The notes beneath the pieces are model-generated. The model worked only from the letters and a program-made list of their open reading frames with translations. It made no database searches and was not told the DNA's origin. Positions 7,264-14,223 of a stretch of DNA of 15,538 nt are shown here, one piece after another. The first letter of the stretch is position 1; every line of letters starts with the position of its first letter. The stretch lies in contig JBFWVT010000101.1 of NCBI GenBank assembly GCA_050246595.1, positions 1-15,538 of the forward strand, written 5' to 3'. The stretch is from DATARH01 sp050246595 (lineage in GTDB: Bacteria > Pseudomonadota > Alphaproteobacteria > ATCC43930 > CGMCC-115725). A program made the position numbers and the translations under genes.

Positions 7264-9210
7264 GTGAAGAGAACGCCAACGCCGCTCCTGGCGCCCGGCA
7301 GCGACCAGCTGTTCCGCATCCTGGTCGAGGGCGTGATCGATTATGCGATTTTCCTGCTGGATACCGAAGGGCGGGTTACCACCTGGAATGCCGGCGCCGA
7401 GCGCATCAAAGGCTACAGACCGGACGAGATAATCGGGTCGCATTTCTCGCGCTTCTACACCGAGGAGGACCGGGCCGCCGGTGTCCCCGAGCGCGCGCTG
7501 CGCACCGCGGCCGAAACCGGGCGGTTCGAAACCGAGGGATGGCGCGTGCGCAAGGACGGCTCGCGTTTTCGCGCCAATGTCGTGATCGACGCGATCCGCG
7601 ATCGTGACGGGCAGCTGATCGCCTTTGGCAAGGTGACCCGCGACATGACCGAGCGGGTCGCCGCCCGGACAGCGCTGCGCGAAAGCGAGGAACGCTTTCG
7701 CATCCTGGTCCAGGGCGTCGCCGATTACGCGATCTATATGCTCGACCCGGAAGGCCGCATCACCAACTGGAACCTCGGCGGCGAGCGGATCAAGGGCTAT
7801 CCCGCGGAGGAGATCGTCGGCAAGCATTTCTCCATCTTCTTCACCGAGGCGGACCGGGCCAGGGGAGAACCCGATCGCGAGATCGCGACCGCCGCGCGCG
7901 AGGGAAAGTTCGAGGGCGAAGGCTGGCGGGTGCGCAAGAACGGGACGATCTTCTGGGCCGGCGTCGTGGTCGACCGGATTCTCGACCGGAGCGGGGAATT
8001 GCTCGGCTTCGCCAAAATCACCCGCGATATGACGGAGAAGAAAAAGGCCGAGGAAGAACTTGAACGAGCCCGCGCCGCTCTGGCGCAGGCGCAGAAGATG
8101 GAGGCGATCGGCCAGCTGACCGGCGGTGTCGCGCACGATTTCAACAATCTGCTGACCGTCATCACAAACAGTCTCGACCTGCTGCTCAACTCGCGGCGCG
8201 ACGAGGCGCACCGGCGCCGGATTATCGACACCGCGCAGCGCGCGGCCGAACGCGGCGCCAAGCTCAATCAGCAACTGCTCGCATTCTCGCGCCAGCAGCC
8301 GCTGCGCCCGGAGCCGCACAACATCAATGCGCTGATCGGCGGATTCGAAGCCGTTCTGCGGCGCGCCTGCCGGGAGGCGATCGAATTCGACCTGGACTTG
8401 GCGCCGGTTCCGGTGGCGGCGACAATCGACGCCCAGCAGTTCGAGACGGCGCTGTTGAACCTGGTCGTCAACGCGCGCGACGCAATGCCGCAGGGCGGTT
8501 TGCTGCGCATCGCGACACGGAGCGAGACGATCGACGAAGCGCATGCCCGGACGATGTCCGAGATAGCGCCGGGCCGCTATGTCAAAGTCTCGGTGTCCGA
8601 TACCGGCGATGGCATGACCCCGGAGGTCATCGGCCGCGCCTTCGAGCCGTTCTTCACGACCAAGGAGGTCGGCAAGGGCAGCGGGCTCGGGCTGAGCCAG
8701 GTCTACGGGTTTGTCGTTCAATCCGGCGGACACGTCGCGATCGACAGCACGCCGGGCGCGGGCACCACGGTGACGCTGTTCCTGCCCGCGACCGAGCGCG
8801 ATCCCGCCGCCGACCCCACGCACCCCGAGGCCCAAGCGAATGTGATGAAAGCGAGAATTCTTGTCGTAGAGGACGATCCCGACGTACTCGATGTGGCGGT
8901 CGAGAGCCTGCGGATGCTGGGATACGAGGTGCTGACCGCGCCGGACGGGCCGAGCGCCCTTTCCGTGCTGCGGCGCGATCCGGACATCCAGATCCTGCTC
9001 AGCGATATTGTCATGCCGCACGGCATGAACGGGGTCGAACTGGCCCGCGAAGCGGTCCGCCTGCGCCCGGAATTGCGGGTGCTGCTGGCCTCCGGTCACC
9101 CGATGACCGCGCTGCCCGGCAAGGACGGCGGCGGGTTGCACGATGAATTCCCGTTCCTCAGCAAGCCTTACCGCAGCGCGCAACTGGCCGAGGCGCTGCG
9201 CGCGCTGTAG
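7264..9210 (+). CDS. Hybrid sensor histidine kinase: PAS-PAS-HisKA-HATPase-receiver
   Basis: A 648-residue protein with no membrane segment, so probably a cytosolic sensor. The order is PAS 1 (about 14-130), PAS 2 (about 142-257), dimerisation/phosphoacceptor domain with VAHDFNNLLT (His291), ATPase domain with N-box NLVVNARDAM (N403), SDTGDGM (445-451), FEPFFTTKEVGKGSGLGLS (460-478), then a C-terminal receiver VVEDDPD (534-540) with phospho-accepting Asp581 in SDIVMP and Lys634. The two PAS domains align closely (RFRILV/LFRILV, WNAGAERIKGY/WNLGGERIKGY, GWRVRK in both), pointing to tandem duplication. The start is GTG at 7264, preceded by a weakly placed AGGA; starting later would cut into PAS 1. 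No separate response regulator or phosphotransfer gene is adjacent. The signal and output are unknown. Confidence 0.9.
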   Translation: MKRTPTPLLAPGSDQLFRILVEGVIDYAIFLLDTEGRVTTWNAGAERIKGYRPDEIIGSHFSRFYTEEDRAAGVPERALRTAAETGRFETEGWRVRKDGSRFRANVVIDAIRDRDGQLIAFGKVTRDMTERVAARTALRESEERFRILVQGVADYAIYMLDPEGRITNWNLGGERIKGYPAEEIVGKHFSIFFTEADRARGEPDREIATAAREGKFEGEGWRVRKNGTIFWAGVVVDRILDRSGELLGFAKITRDMTEKKKAEEELERARAALAQAQKMEAIGQLTGGVAHDFNNLLTVITNSLDLLLNSRRDEAHRRRIIDTAQRAAERGAKLNQQLLAFSRQQPLRPEPHNINALIGGFEAVLRRACREAIEFDLDLAPVPVAATIDAQQFETALLNLVVNARDAMPQGGLLRIATRSETIDEAHARTMSEIAPGRYVKVSVSDTGDGMTPEVIGRAFEPFFTTKEVGKGSGLGLSQVYGFVVQSGGHVAIDSTPGAGTTVTLFLPATERDPAADPTHPEAQANVMKARILVVEDDPDVLDVAVESLRMLGYEVLTAPDGPSALSVLRRDPDIQILLSDIVMPHGMNGVELAREAVRLRPELRVLLASGHPMTALPGKDGGGLHDEFPFLSKPYRSAQLAEALRAL

Positions 9211-9238
9211 AAGCCGATCGGATCAGGCGCCGAGGGGA

Positions 9239-10039
9239 TCAGCTCGGCACGAGACCGCCATCGACGTTGATCGACTGGCCAGTCATGTTGCGCGCGCCAG
9301 GTGAGGCGAGAAAGACTGCCAGTGCCGCGATGTCGTCGGGCGTGTTGGCGCGACGGATCGGGATTGCCGCCTCCTGCTCGGCCTGCATCTGTTCGACGGT
9401 AATCCCTCGCTCGGCGGCGCGGGTGACCGAGTTGCGCTGACCCAGTTCGGTGCGCGTCACGCCGGGGCAGATCGAATTGACGTTGATGTTGTAGCGCCCG
9501 AGCTGCTGCGCCGCCATCTTGGTCAGCGCGATGACCGCGCCCTTGCTGGCGGCGTAGGCGGCGTTCGAGGCGCCGGGATAGCCGCGCCCGCTGATCGAGG
9601 CCATGTTGATGATGCGCCCGCCGCTGCCGTCGGTTTCAAACTGCCGGATCATCTCGCGCGCGGCGCGTTGCAGGCAGAAGAACACGCCCTTGGCGTTGAC
9701 CCGGTGGATGCGGTCCCAATCCGCCTCGGTCAGGTCCATGATGTAGGCGTAGCGCGTCACCCCGGCATTGTTGACGATGACGTCGAGCCGGCCGAACTCC
9801 GAAACCGTGCGCGCCACCATCCGATCGATGCTCGCGAGATCACCGCAATCGGCCTCGATCGCCAGCGTGCGGCGCGCATTGCCCGCTTCTGCCTCTTCGG
9901 CGACGCGGCGCGCGGCGTCCGCGTCGATGTCGGCCGCCGCGACGGTTGCGCCGTTTTCGGCCATCGCCAGCGCGATCGCCCGCCCGATACCGGCTCCAGC
10001 CCCGGTCACCAGCACGATTTTTTCCGCTAACAACGCCAT
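9239..10039 (-). CDS. SDR-family NAD(P)-dependent oxidoreductase
   Basis: A 266-residue classical short-chain dehydrogenase. Motifs are TGAGAGIG (12-19), NNAG (90-93), structural Asn115, catalytic Ser148, Tyr162 and Lys166 (YAASK), and the ending INVDGGLVPS. Asp37/Asp39 at the end of the second strand (AAADIDAD) suggest NAD(H) rather than NADP(H). The insert after ICPGVTRTEL, including VEQMQAEQEAAIPIRR, probably shapes substrate choice but does not identify it. GGGGAAGGGAA precedes the ATG. It is convergent with the kinase and divergent from the small membrane protein gene. It could be a sugar, polyol or ketone-ester dehydrogenase; I cannot decide which. Confidence 0.85.
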   Translation of the reverse strand: MALLAEKIVLVTGAGAGIGRAIALAMAENGATVAAADIDADAARRVAEEAEAGNARRTLAIEADCGDLASIDRMVARTVSEFGRLDVIVNNAGVTRYAYIMDLTEADWDRIHRVNAKGVFFCLQRAAREMIRQFETDGSGGRIINMASISGRGYPGASNAAYAASKGAVIALTKMAAQQLGRYNINVNSICPGVTRTELGQRNSVTRAAERGITVEQMQAEQEAAIPIRRANTPDDIAALAVFLASPGARNMTGQSINVDGGLVPS

Positions 10040-10177
10040 GTTCCCTTCCCCTCTGCGATGCGGACAACTTTAGAGAAGGCTCTCGCCGATGCCAAAACCG
10101 TTCGGCAGCCGACGGCGCGGAAGCGAATAGGGCGCTCGATTGTTCACGGCAGCGTGAGACGGCAGGCAAGACGCGCG

Positions 10178-10552
10178 ATGAGATGGGCCGGGCTCGGCAT
10201 CTTCAAGGGAGCCGCGCTGGTCGCCGCATTCGCGCTGATCGTCGCGGTGTGGTTCTGGGACGCGGCGCTGCTGACCGAGACGGCCGATTATAATCTCTGG
10301 ATGATAAAGACCGCGACCGGCCTGCTCCCCGGCGATTGGCCGAGCCGGGTCGAGAGCGCCTTGCGCATGTTCGGCGCCGACCGCGCGCTGCTGCTGACCG
10401 AGGCGGTGCTGCTGGCGAAAATGGTCATGGTCGCGGCCGGCTACCCGTTTGTCCTGGCCGGACGCGGCGTCCGCACCCGGCTGCGCCGCCCTCCGCCGGC
10501 ATCCGACGCACCCGATCCCAGACCCCTCGTCAGTGATCGGCAGCTGTCGTAG
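10178..10552 (+). CDS. Small membrane protein of unknown function
   Basis: From ATG 10178 the product is 124 residues, with a first hydrophobic segment about 8-30 (KGAALVAAFALIVAVWFW) and a second about 71-95 (ALLLTEAVLLAKMVMVAAG), followed by an Arg/Pro-rich tail. It looks like a two-helix inner-membrane protein; I do not recognise a family. An in-frame ATG at 10058 would add 40 residues, but that stretch uses codons rare in this DNA (TTA, ATA, AGA), is Arg-rich, has no ribosome-binding site, and leaves only 18 bases to the divergent SDR start. I therefore prefer 10178, though its own ribosome-binding site is also weak. The downstream hairpin at 10606-10637 could end its transcript. Confidence 0.55.
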   Translation: MRWAGLGIFKGAALVAAFALIVAVWFWDAALLTETADYNLWMIKTATGLLPGDWPSRVESALRMFGADRALLLTEAVLLAKMVMVAAGYPFVLAGRGVRTRLRRPPPASDAPDPRPLVSDRQLS

Positions 10553-10605
10553 GCCGGCTGCCGCAGCGGTGGAGCCTGCACGAGTGCAATTATCCGGCCA
10601 GCATC

Positions 10606-10637
10606 GGGCCGATGATCTTCCCGAAGATCATCGGCCC
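10606..10637. repeat. 32-bp palindrome (15-bp perfect arms, 2-bp centre)
   Basis: GGGCCGATGATCTTC, then CC, then GAAGATCATCGGCCC. A transcript from either strand would fold into a very stable hairpin, and it lies about 50 bases after the membrane protein stop. No T-run follows on either strand, so it is not a classical terminator. It could be a U-poor terminator, a bidirectional block before the CRISPR operon, or a binding or insertion site. A shorter overlapping repeat, CATCGG-G-CCGATG, begins at 10602-10603. Confidence 0.8.
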
Positions 10638-10652
10638 TTCATGAGTCGGTTG

Positions 10653-10666
10653 GAGCGATATCGCTC
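10653..10666. repeat. 14-bp perfect palindrome
   Basis: GAGCGATATCGCTC reads the same on both strands and lies 15 bases after the larger palindrome. The symmetry fits a dimeric regulator site, but nothing ties it to a particular protein. Confidence 0.5.
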
Positions 10667-10918
10667 GCTGAGCGGTCAATGTGTCTGCCCGCCATTGGGA
10701 TTAGAGCGGTTTTCGGTTGGTTTTGGAAAGTGCCTACCGGTTTGCAAGATCCTGGCAAGCGATAAATTTTCGGGCTATTTTCCAACCACCTTGCCCAACC
10801 GACGGTGCCGGACCGGAGGCGACCCCGAAAAACCCCCGCGTCCTCTCTTAATTTCGAATTCCATCAGAAGGTTAGAGATTCTCCAAGGGGACATTCGGGA
10901 AGTTATCGAGAGCCAGCA

Positions 10919-12835
10919 ATGCCGGACGACGTCGATATCCGCGGAAAGCGCGCCACGCCGATCGACGATCACGCCGTGTTCGCGCGCGCCACCGCGCTGA
11001 CGATGCTCGAAGAAGCATGGGCAAAAGTGTTCGGCAATGGCGGGGCGGCCGGCGGGGACGGCGTCACGCTGGCGCGGTTCATGGTCAACGCGCCGGCGCG
11101 GCTGGCGCGGCTGCGCGCGGCGCTGGTTTCGGGCCGCTACCTGCCGGCCCCGATCCGTCATGTCGAAATCCCGAAAAAGGACGGCGAGACGCGCCCGCTG
11201 GCGATCCCGGCGGTGGTCGACCGGGTGGCGCAGACCGCGGTCGCGATGACACTGGCGCCGCTCATCGACGAGGAGCTCGAAGAGGCGAGCTTTGCCTACC
11301 GCGTCGGACGCTCGGTGCAACAGGCGATCGAGCGGGTCAAGGCGCTGCGCGCTTCCGGGCATCTCTATCTCGTCGATGCCGATATCGAGCGGTTTTTCGA
11401 ATGCGTGCCGCACGACCGGCTGATGGCGCGACTCGCCGAGACGATCAGCGAGGGGCCGACGACACGGCTCATCGCGCTGTGGCTCGAACACGCCGGGCCG
11501 GGAGGGCGCGGCCTCGGCCAAGGCAGCCCCTTGTCGCCGCTGCTGGCCAATCTCTATCTCGACCGGCTCGACGAGGCATTCGCCGGGCGGGGCGCGCGGA
11601 TCGTGCGCTTCGCCGACGATTTCGTGATCCTGGCGGAGAGCCGCGCCGGGGCCGAGGCGGCGCTGCGCAAGGTCGGGCGATTGTTGGGCGAGTGGGGGCT
11701 TGCGCTCAACCGCGACAAGACGCGGATCACCTCGTTCGATCAGGGGTTCAGATTTCTCGGCCATCTGTTCGTACGCTCGATGGTGCTGGCGGGGACGGCC
11801 GACGACGCGGTCGGCGCGGCCGAGACGGCAATGCGCCGGGTCGCGGCCGACGACGCGCGGGAGGATGCGAAAGAGATTGCGGCGCGCGACGCCGAGGAGA
11901 TCACGCGGCGGCACGGGCTCGATCCGGGGCAGCGCATCCTCTACATCGCCTCGGCCGACCGAAAGTTGTCGTTGCGCAACCAGGCCCTCTCGGTCGAAGC
12001 CGGCAGTGGCGGCCCGGGTCCGCTTATCTGGCGCGAGATCCTGGCCTTGCCGCATCAGGCGGTGGATCGCATCGAACTGGGGCCGCGGGCGACGGCCGAG
12101 CCGGAGGCGCTGCGGCAGGCGCTGGCGACCGACACGCCGATCGCCTTTGTCAACGGACACGGCGAGACGCTGGGCTGGCTGGCGCCGCCGCTGGCACCGC
12201 GCGCCTCGCGCCATCTGGCGCAGGCGCGGCACGCTTTGGATGACGGGTTGCGGCTGGCGCTGGCGCGCAAGTTTGTCGAGGGAAGGTTGCGCAATCACCG
12301 CGCGCTGCTGCGCCGGCTCAACCGCGACCGGCAGGACGGCGAGGTGCTGAAGGCGCTGACCGAGCTGAACCGGCTCGTCCGCGGCATCGACGGGCCGCAG
12401 ACACTGGCCGAGCTGATGGGGCATGAGGGGCACGGGACTGCGGTGTTCTGGCCGGCTTACGGGCGGCTGCTCGGCTGCGGGTTCGCCTTTCGGCTGCGCC
12501 GGCGCGGAGGCCGACGACATGGCGAACATCCTGCTGAACGTGACGGCCAGTCTGCTGGCGCGCGACATTGGGGTCGCGCTGCTGCGCGCCGGGCTGCATC
12601 CCGGGATCGGCATACTGCACACGACCGACGACCGGCGCGACGCCGGCGTGTTCGACCTGATGGAGGAGTTCCGCGCGCCGCTGTCGGAGAGCACGGTTGC
12701 GCAGGCGGTCAACGGGCGGGCGATATCCGGGTCCGATTTCGAACCCGGCCCGCAGGGCGGTGTGCGGCTGACCTCGGAAGGCTACCGGTCGATGATCCGC
12801 GTTTACGAGCGGGCGGCCGGGCGCGAGGTCCGTAG
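10919..12835 (+). CDS. cas1: Reverse transcriptase-Cas1 fusion (Cas1 domain runs out of frame after about codon 529)
   Basis: Residues 45-290 are a group II intron-like reverse transcriptase: GGDGVTL (45-51), IPKKDGETRPLAIP (84-97), motif A DADIERFF with Asp153/Asp155, GQGSPLSPLLANLYLD (200-215), and active site RFADDF with Asp233/Asp234. A helical linker (about 290-338) leads to Cas1 from RILYIASADRKLSLRNQAL (339-357), with NGHGETLGW (412-420) and the catalytic-Glu motif MGHEGHG (Glu503). After GFAFRLRRR (521-529) this frame becomes meaningless and stops at 12835, while the rest of Cas1 continues in the +1 frame. RT-Cas1 proteins let type III CRISPR systems acquire spacers from RNA. The start at 10919 is chosen over GTG 10805 because RT sequence begins just after it; the ribosome-binding site is weak. 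No maturase or endonuclease domain is present, so this is not a mobile intron. Confidence 0.9.
   Translation: MPDDVDIRGKRATPIDDHAVFARATALTMLEEAWAKVFGNGGAAGGDGVTLARFMVNAPARLARLRAALVSGRYLPAPIRHVEIPKKDGETRPLAIPAVVDRVAQTAVAMTLAPLIDEELEEASFAYRVGRSVQQAIERVKALRASGHLYLVDADIERFFECVPHDRLMARLAETISEGPTTRLIALWLEHAGPGGRGLGQGSPLSPLLANLYLDRLDEAFAGRGARIVRFADDFVILAESRAGAEAALRKVGRLLGEWGLALNRDKTRITSFDQGFRFLGHLFVRSMVLAGTADDAVGAAETAMRRVAADDAREDAKEIAARDAEEITRRHGLDPGQRILYIASADRKLSLRNQALSVEAGSGGPGPLIWREILALPHQAVDRIELGPRATAEPEALRQALATDTPIAFVNGHGETLGWLAPPLAPRASRHLAQARHALDDGLRLALARKFVEGRLRNHRALLRRLNRDRQDGEVLKALTELNRLVRGIDGPQTLAELMGHEGHGTAVFWPAYGRLLGCGFAFRLRRRGGRRHGEHPAERDGQSAGARHWGRAAARRAASRDRHTAHDRRPARRRRVRPDGGVPRAAVGEHGCAGGQRAGDIRVRFRTRPAGRCAADLGRLPVDDPRLRAGGRARGP
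12497..12521 (+). other. Frame-change site in cas1, overlapping a Shine-Dalgarno-like GGAGG and an ATG
   Basis: Upstream codons end CGG CTG CGC CGG CGC (FRLRRR context). Removing one G from the GG at 12506-12507 joins them to GAG GCC GAC GAC ATG, giving RRREADDMANILLN, normal Cas1 sequence. As it stands the site contains GGAGG (12506-12510) followed after eight bases by ATG 12519 in the downstream frame, which would allow separate initiation of the C-terminal part. It may be a mutation, a sequencing error, a recoding site or a split gene. Confidence 0.75.
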
Positions 12836-12950
12836 CCAGCGCGATGGCAGACGGCGCAGCTGGCGCGGCATCATTGTCGATCAGGCGCTCCGGCTCGCGG
12901 CACATGTCGAAGGGCGCGAAAGCTATGCTCCCTATGTGCTTGATTACTGA
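12519..12950 (+). CDS. Cas1 C-terminal part, in the +1 frame
   Basis: This frame carries the rest of the Cas1 integrase domain: MANILLNVTASLLARDIGVA, AGLHPGIGILHTTDD with the catalytic His (position 567 of the repaired fusion), and FDLMEEFR with Asp579 and the adjacent glutamates. It ends in TGA at 12948-12950, 26 bases before cas2. Repaired, the RT-Cas1 fusion would be 676 residues. Read from ATG 12519 it is 143 residues with a good ribosome-binding sequence (GGAGG, 8 bases). Cas1 needs Glu, His and Asp together, so the product is useful only with frameshifting, or if the two halves assemble. The open frame extends upstream of 12519, but that part is a shadow of the Cas1 sequence in the other frame. 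Confidence 0.85.
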   Translation: MANILLNVTASLLARDIGVALLRAGLHPGIGILHTTDDRRDAGVFDLMEEFRAPLSESTVAQAVNGRAISGSDFEPGPQGGVRLTSEGYRSMIRVYERAAGREVRSQRDGRRRSWRGIIVDQALRLAAHVEGRESYAPYVLDY

Positions 12951-12976
12951 ACGAGTTCGCGATCGGGAGCGGGCGG

Positions 12977-13264
12977 GTGGCGGATCGGCCGATGCTGACT
13001 GTTTACTGCTACGATATCGCGCGGCCGCGCACCCGGGCACGGGTTGCCGCGATGCTCGAAGAGCGGGCCGTGCGGGTGCAGGACAGCGTGTTCGAGGCGC
13101 GGCTGACGCGCGCCGCCGCCAAACGGCTTTATGATGAGCTGGTGGGGCTGATCGACGACGGCGATCTGTTGCGGATGTACGCGATCTCGGCAGCAGGGCT
13201 GGAGCGCTGCCGCGCGCATGGCGGCGCGCCAGTCGCCGAGGATGGCGATTTCTGGATCGTATGA
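12977..13264 (+). CDS. cas2: CRISPR-associated protein Cas2
   Basis: A 95-residue ferredoxin-fold protein of normal Cas2 length. It opens MLTVYCYDIARPRTRARVA with the conserved Asp at the end of strand 1 (Asp13 from GTG), continues with VRVQDSVFEARLT (about 33-45), and has the C-terminal LLRMYAIS strand and FWIV end. Cas2 bridges two Cas1 dimers in the spacer-integration complex. I use GTG 12977 because GGGAG lies seven bases upstream; ATG 12992 is the alternative and leaves a 90-residue protein. It sits 26 bases after cas1 and 14 bases before cas6, so the three genes look like one operon. No frame problem is seen. Confidence 0.92.
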   Translation: MADRPMLTVYCYDIARPRTRARVAAMLEERAVRVQDSVFEARLTRAAAKRLYDELVGLIDDGDLLRMYAISAAGLERCRAHGGAPVAEDGDFWIV

Positions 13265-13278
13265 GGCGGGGTTGATTG

Positions 13279-14169
13279 GTGTCGGAGGTTGCCGAGCGTC
13301 TTGCCAATCCATCGCGGCGGCTGAGCTTCGCGGAGCTGGCCGAGGCGTGGTTCATGGCGCGGATCGCGGTGCGCATCGAGGGCATGGCGGGGCTTGCACA
13401 TAATCTCGATCTGCTACGCCGGGTACGCGGCGGCATCGGGCGGGTGCTGATGCAATCCGCTTCGCCGGAAGCGATCGCCGGGCGGCCGTGCCCGTGGGAC
13501 CCACCCTGCGCGCTCGATGTGCTGTTCCGGGAGCAGGGACGGGTCGGCGCGCATGGGATCCCGAAGCCGTTCGTGTTGGCTGCCGAGCCGCGCGGACGGG
13601 ACCTGATCGTCTCGATGACGCTATTCGGCTTCGCCAGCGATTGGAGCGCGGCGGCGGCGCATGCCTTACTTGCGGCGGTGCAGCACCGGATCGATTGGCG
13701 GGGCCTGCGGCCTTACCTGTTCGTGCCGCGGCTGCGCATCGCCGGGGTCGCGACCGACGCGATCGAGGGTGTTCGGCTGCCGGCGTGGCGTGAAATTGTC
13801 GAGATGCAGTTCCTGACGCCGATGAACGCCGAGGGTGACAATCCGCTGGAGCGGCCGGCGACCGTGTTCGCCCGGCTGGCGCGGCGCATACAGGGCCTGA
13901 CGCAGTGGCACGACGCGGCGATCGAGACTGACTGGGCGGCTCTCGCCGCGGCTTGGGGAAATCTCGCCTACGACACTGGTTCGCTGCACATCGAGCACGC
14001 ATGGCGGCGCTCCGGCACACAGGCCCGATCGTATGAGCCGCCCACCGTGAGGGGGATGCTGCGCATTACGGACGTGCCGCTCGATCTGTGGTCGCTGCTG
14101 GCAATCGGGCAGGAGGCGCATGTCGGCAAAGGCGCCGGCGAGGGGTTCGGGCGTTTCCTGCTGGTGTGA
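13279..14169 (+). CDS. cas6: Cas6-type RAMP endoribonuclease for pre-crRNA processing
   Basis: A 296-residue protein resembling the CRISPR_Cas6 family (PF10040). Visible family features are CPWDPPCALDVLF (about 71-83, with two Cys), PKPFVLAAEP (95-104), a MTLFGFASDW strand and turn (113-122), LTPMN (179-183), and the C-terminal Gly-rich loop GQEAHVGKGAGEGFGRFLL (277-295) typical of RAMP proteins. Cas6 cuts repeat RNA to make crRNAs for type I and III systems. The catalytic His is not certain; candidates lie in the N-terminal half, such as His41. GTG 13279 follows GAGGCGGGG at 13263-13271; TTG 13276 is also possible. In some relatives Cas6 is fused to RT-Cas1, whereas here it is separate. The IS481 element begins about 10 bases after its stop. 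Confidence 0.85.
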   Translation: MSEVAERLANPSRRLSFAELAEAWFMARIAVRIEGMAGLAHNLDLLRRVRGGIGRVLMQSASPEAIAGRPCPWDPPCALDVLFREQGRVGAHGIPKPFVLAAEPRGRDLIVSMTLFGFASDWSAAAAHALLAAVQHRIDWRGLRPYLFVPRLRIAGVATDAIEGVRLPAWREIVEMQFLTPMNAEGDNPLERPATVFARLARRIQGLTQWHDAAIETDWAALAAAWGNLAYDTGSLHIEHAWRRSGTQARSYEPPTVRGMLRITDVPLDLWSLLAIGQEAHVGKGAGEGFGRFLLV

Positions 14170-14223
14170 GAGGTGTATTAGCTCGGATTTAACCTGACAA
14201 TTGGTGTTGGTTTCCGAAGCGGA

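Larger units (their letters stand above)
10553..10918. other. Intergenic region upstream of the RT-Cas1 gene
   Basis: A 366-base stretch without a convincing gene. It holds two palindromes (10606-10637 and 10653-10666) and then an A/T-richer section from about 10700 to 10870. Within that section GGTTGGTTTTGGAAA (near 10718) and TTTTCCAACCACC (near 10780) are imperfect inverted repeats that could be the arms of a small MITE-like element. The start AGAGCGGTTTTCGG with a later ACCGG resembles degenerate intergenic repeats common in alphaproteobacteria, from memory. An open frame continues from GTG 10805 into the RT gene, but its first 38 codons do not resemble RT sequence. The CRISPR operon promoter should lie here; I cannot pin it down. 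No CRISPR repeats are present. Confidence 0.5.

Noticed and set aside
7243..9183. 646-codon open frame antisense to the hybrid kinase
   Set aside because: The kinase on the + strand has all catalytic motifs; the antisense product has no recognisable domain.
10553..10918. CRISPR array upstream of the cas genes
   Set aside because: The palindromes occur once each; there are no regularly spaced repeated units here or in 15352-15412.
10919..12505. Group II intron, retron or diversity-generating RT
   Set aside because: No maturase or HNH domain, no intron RNA ends, no msr/msd or template repeat seen; the RT continues into Cas1 sequence and is followed by cas2 and cas6.
10775..12712. 645-codon open frame antisense to RT-Cas1
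   Set aside because: Low-complexity Arg/Gln-rich product typical of the antisense of GC-rich genes; the + strand carries clear RT and Cas1 motifs.
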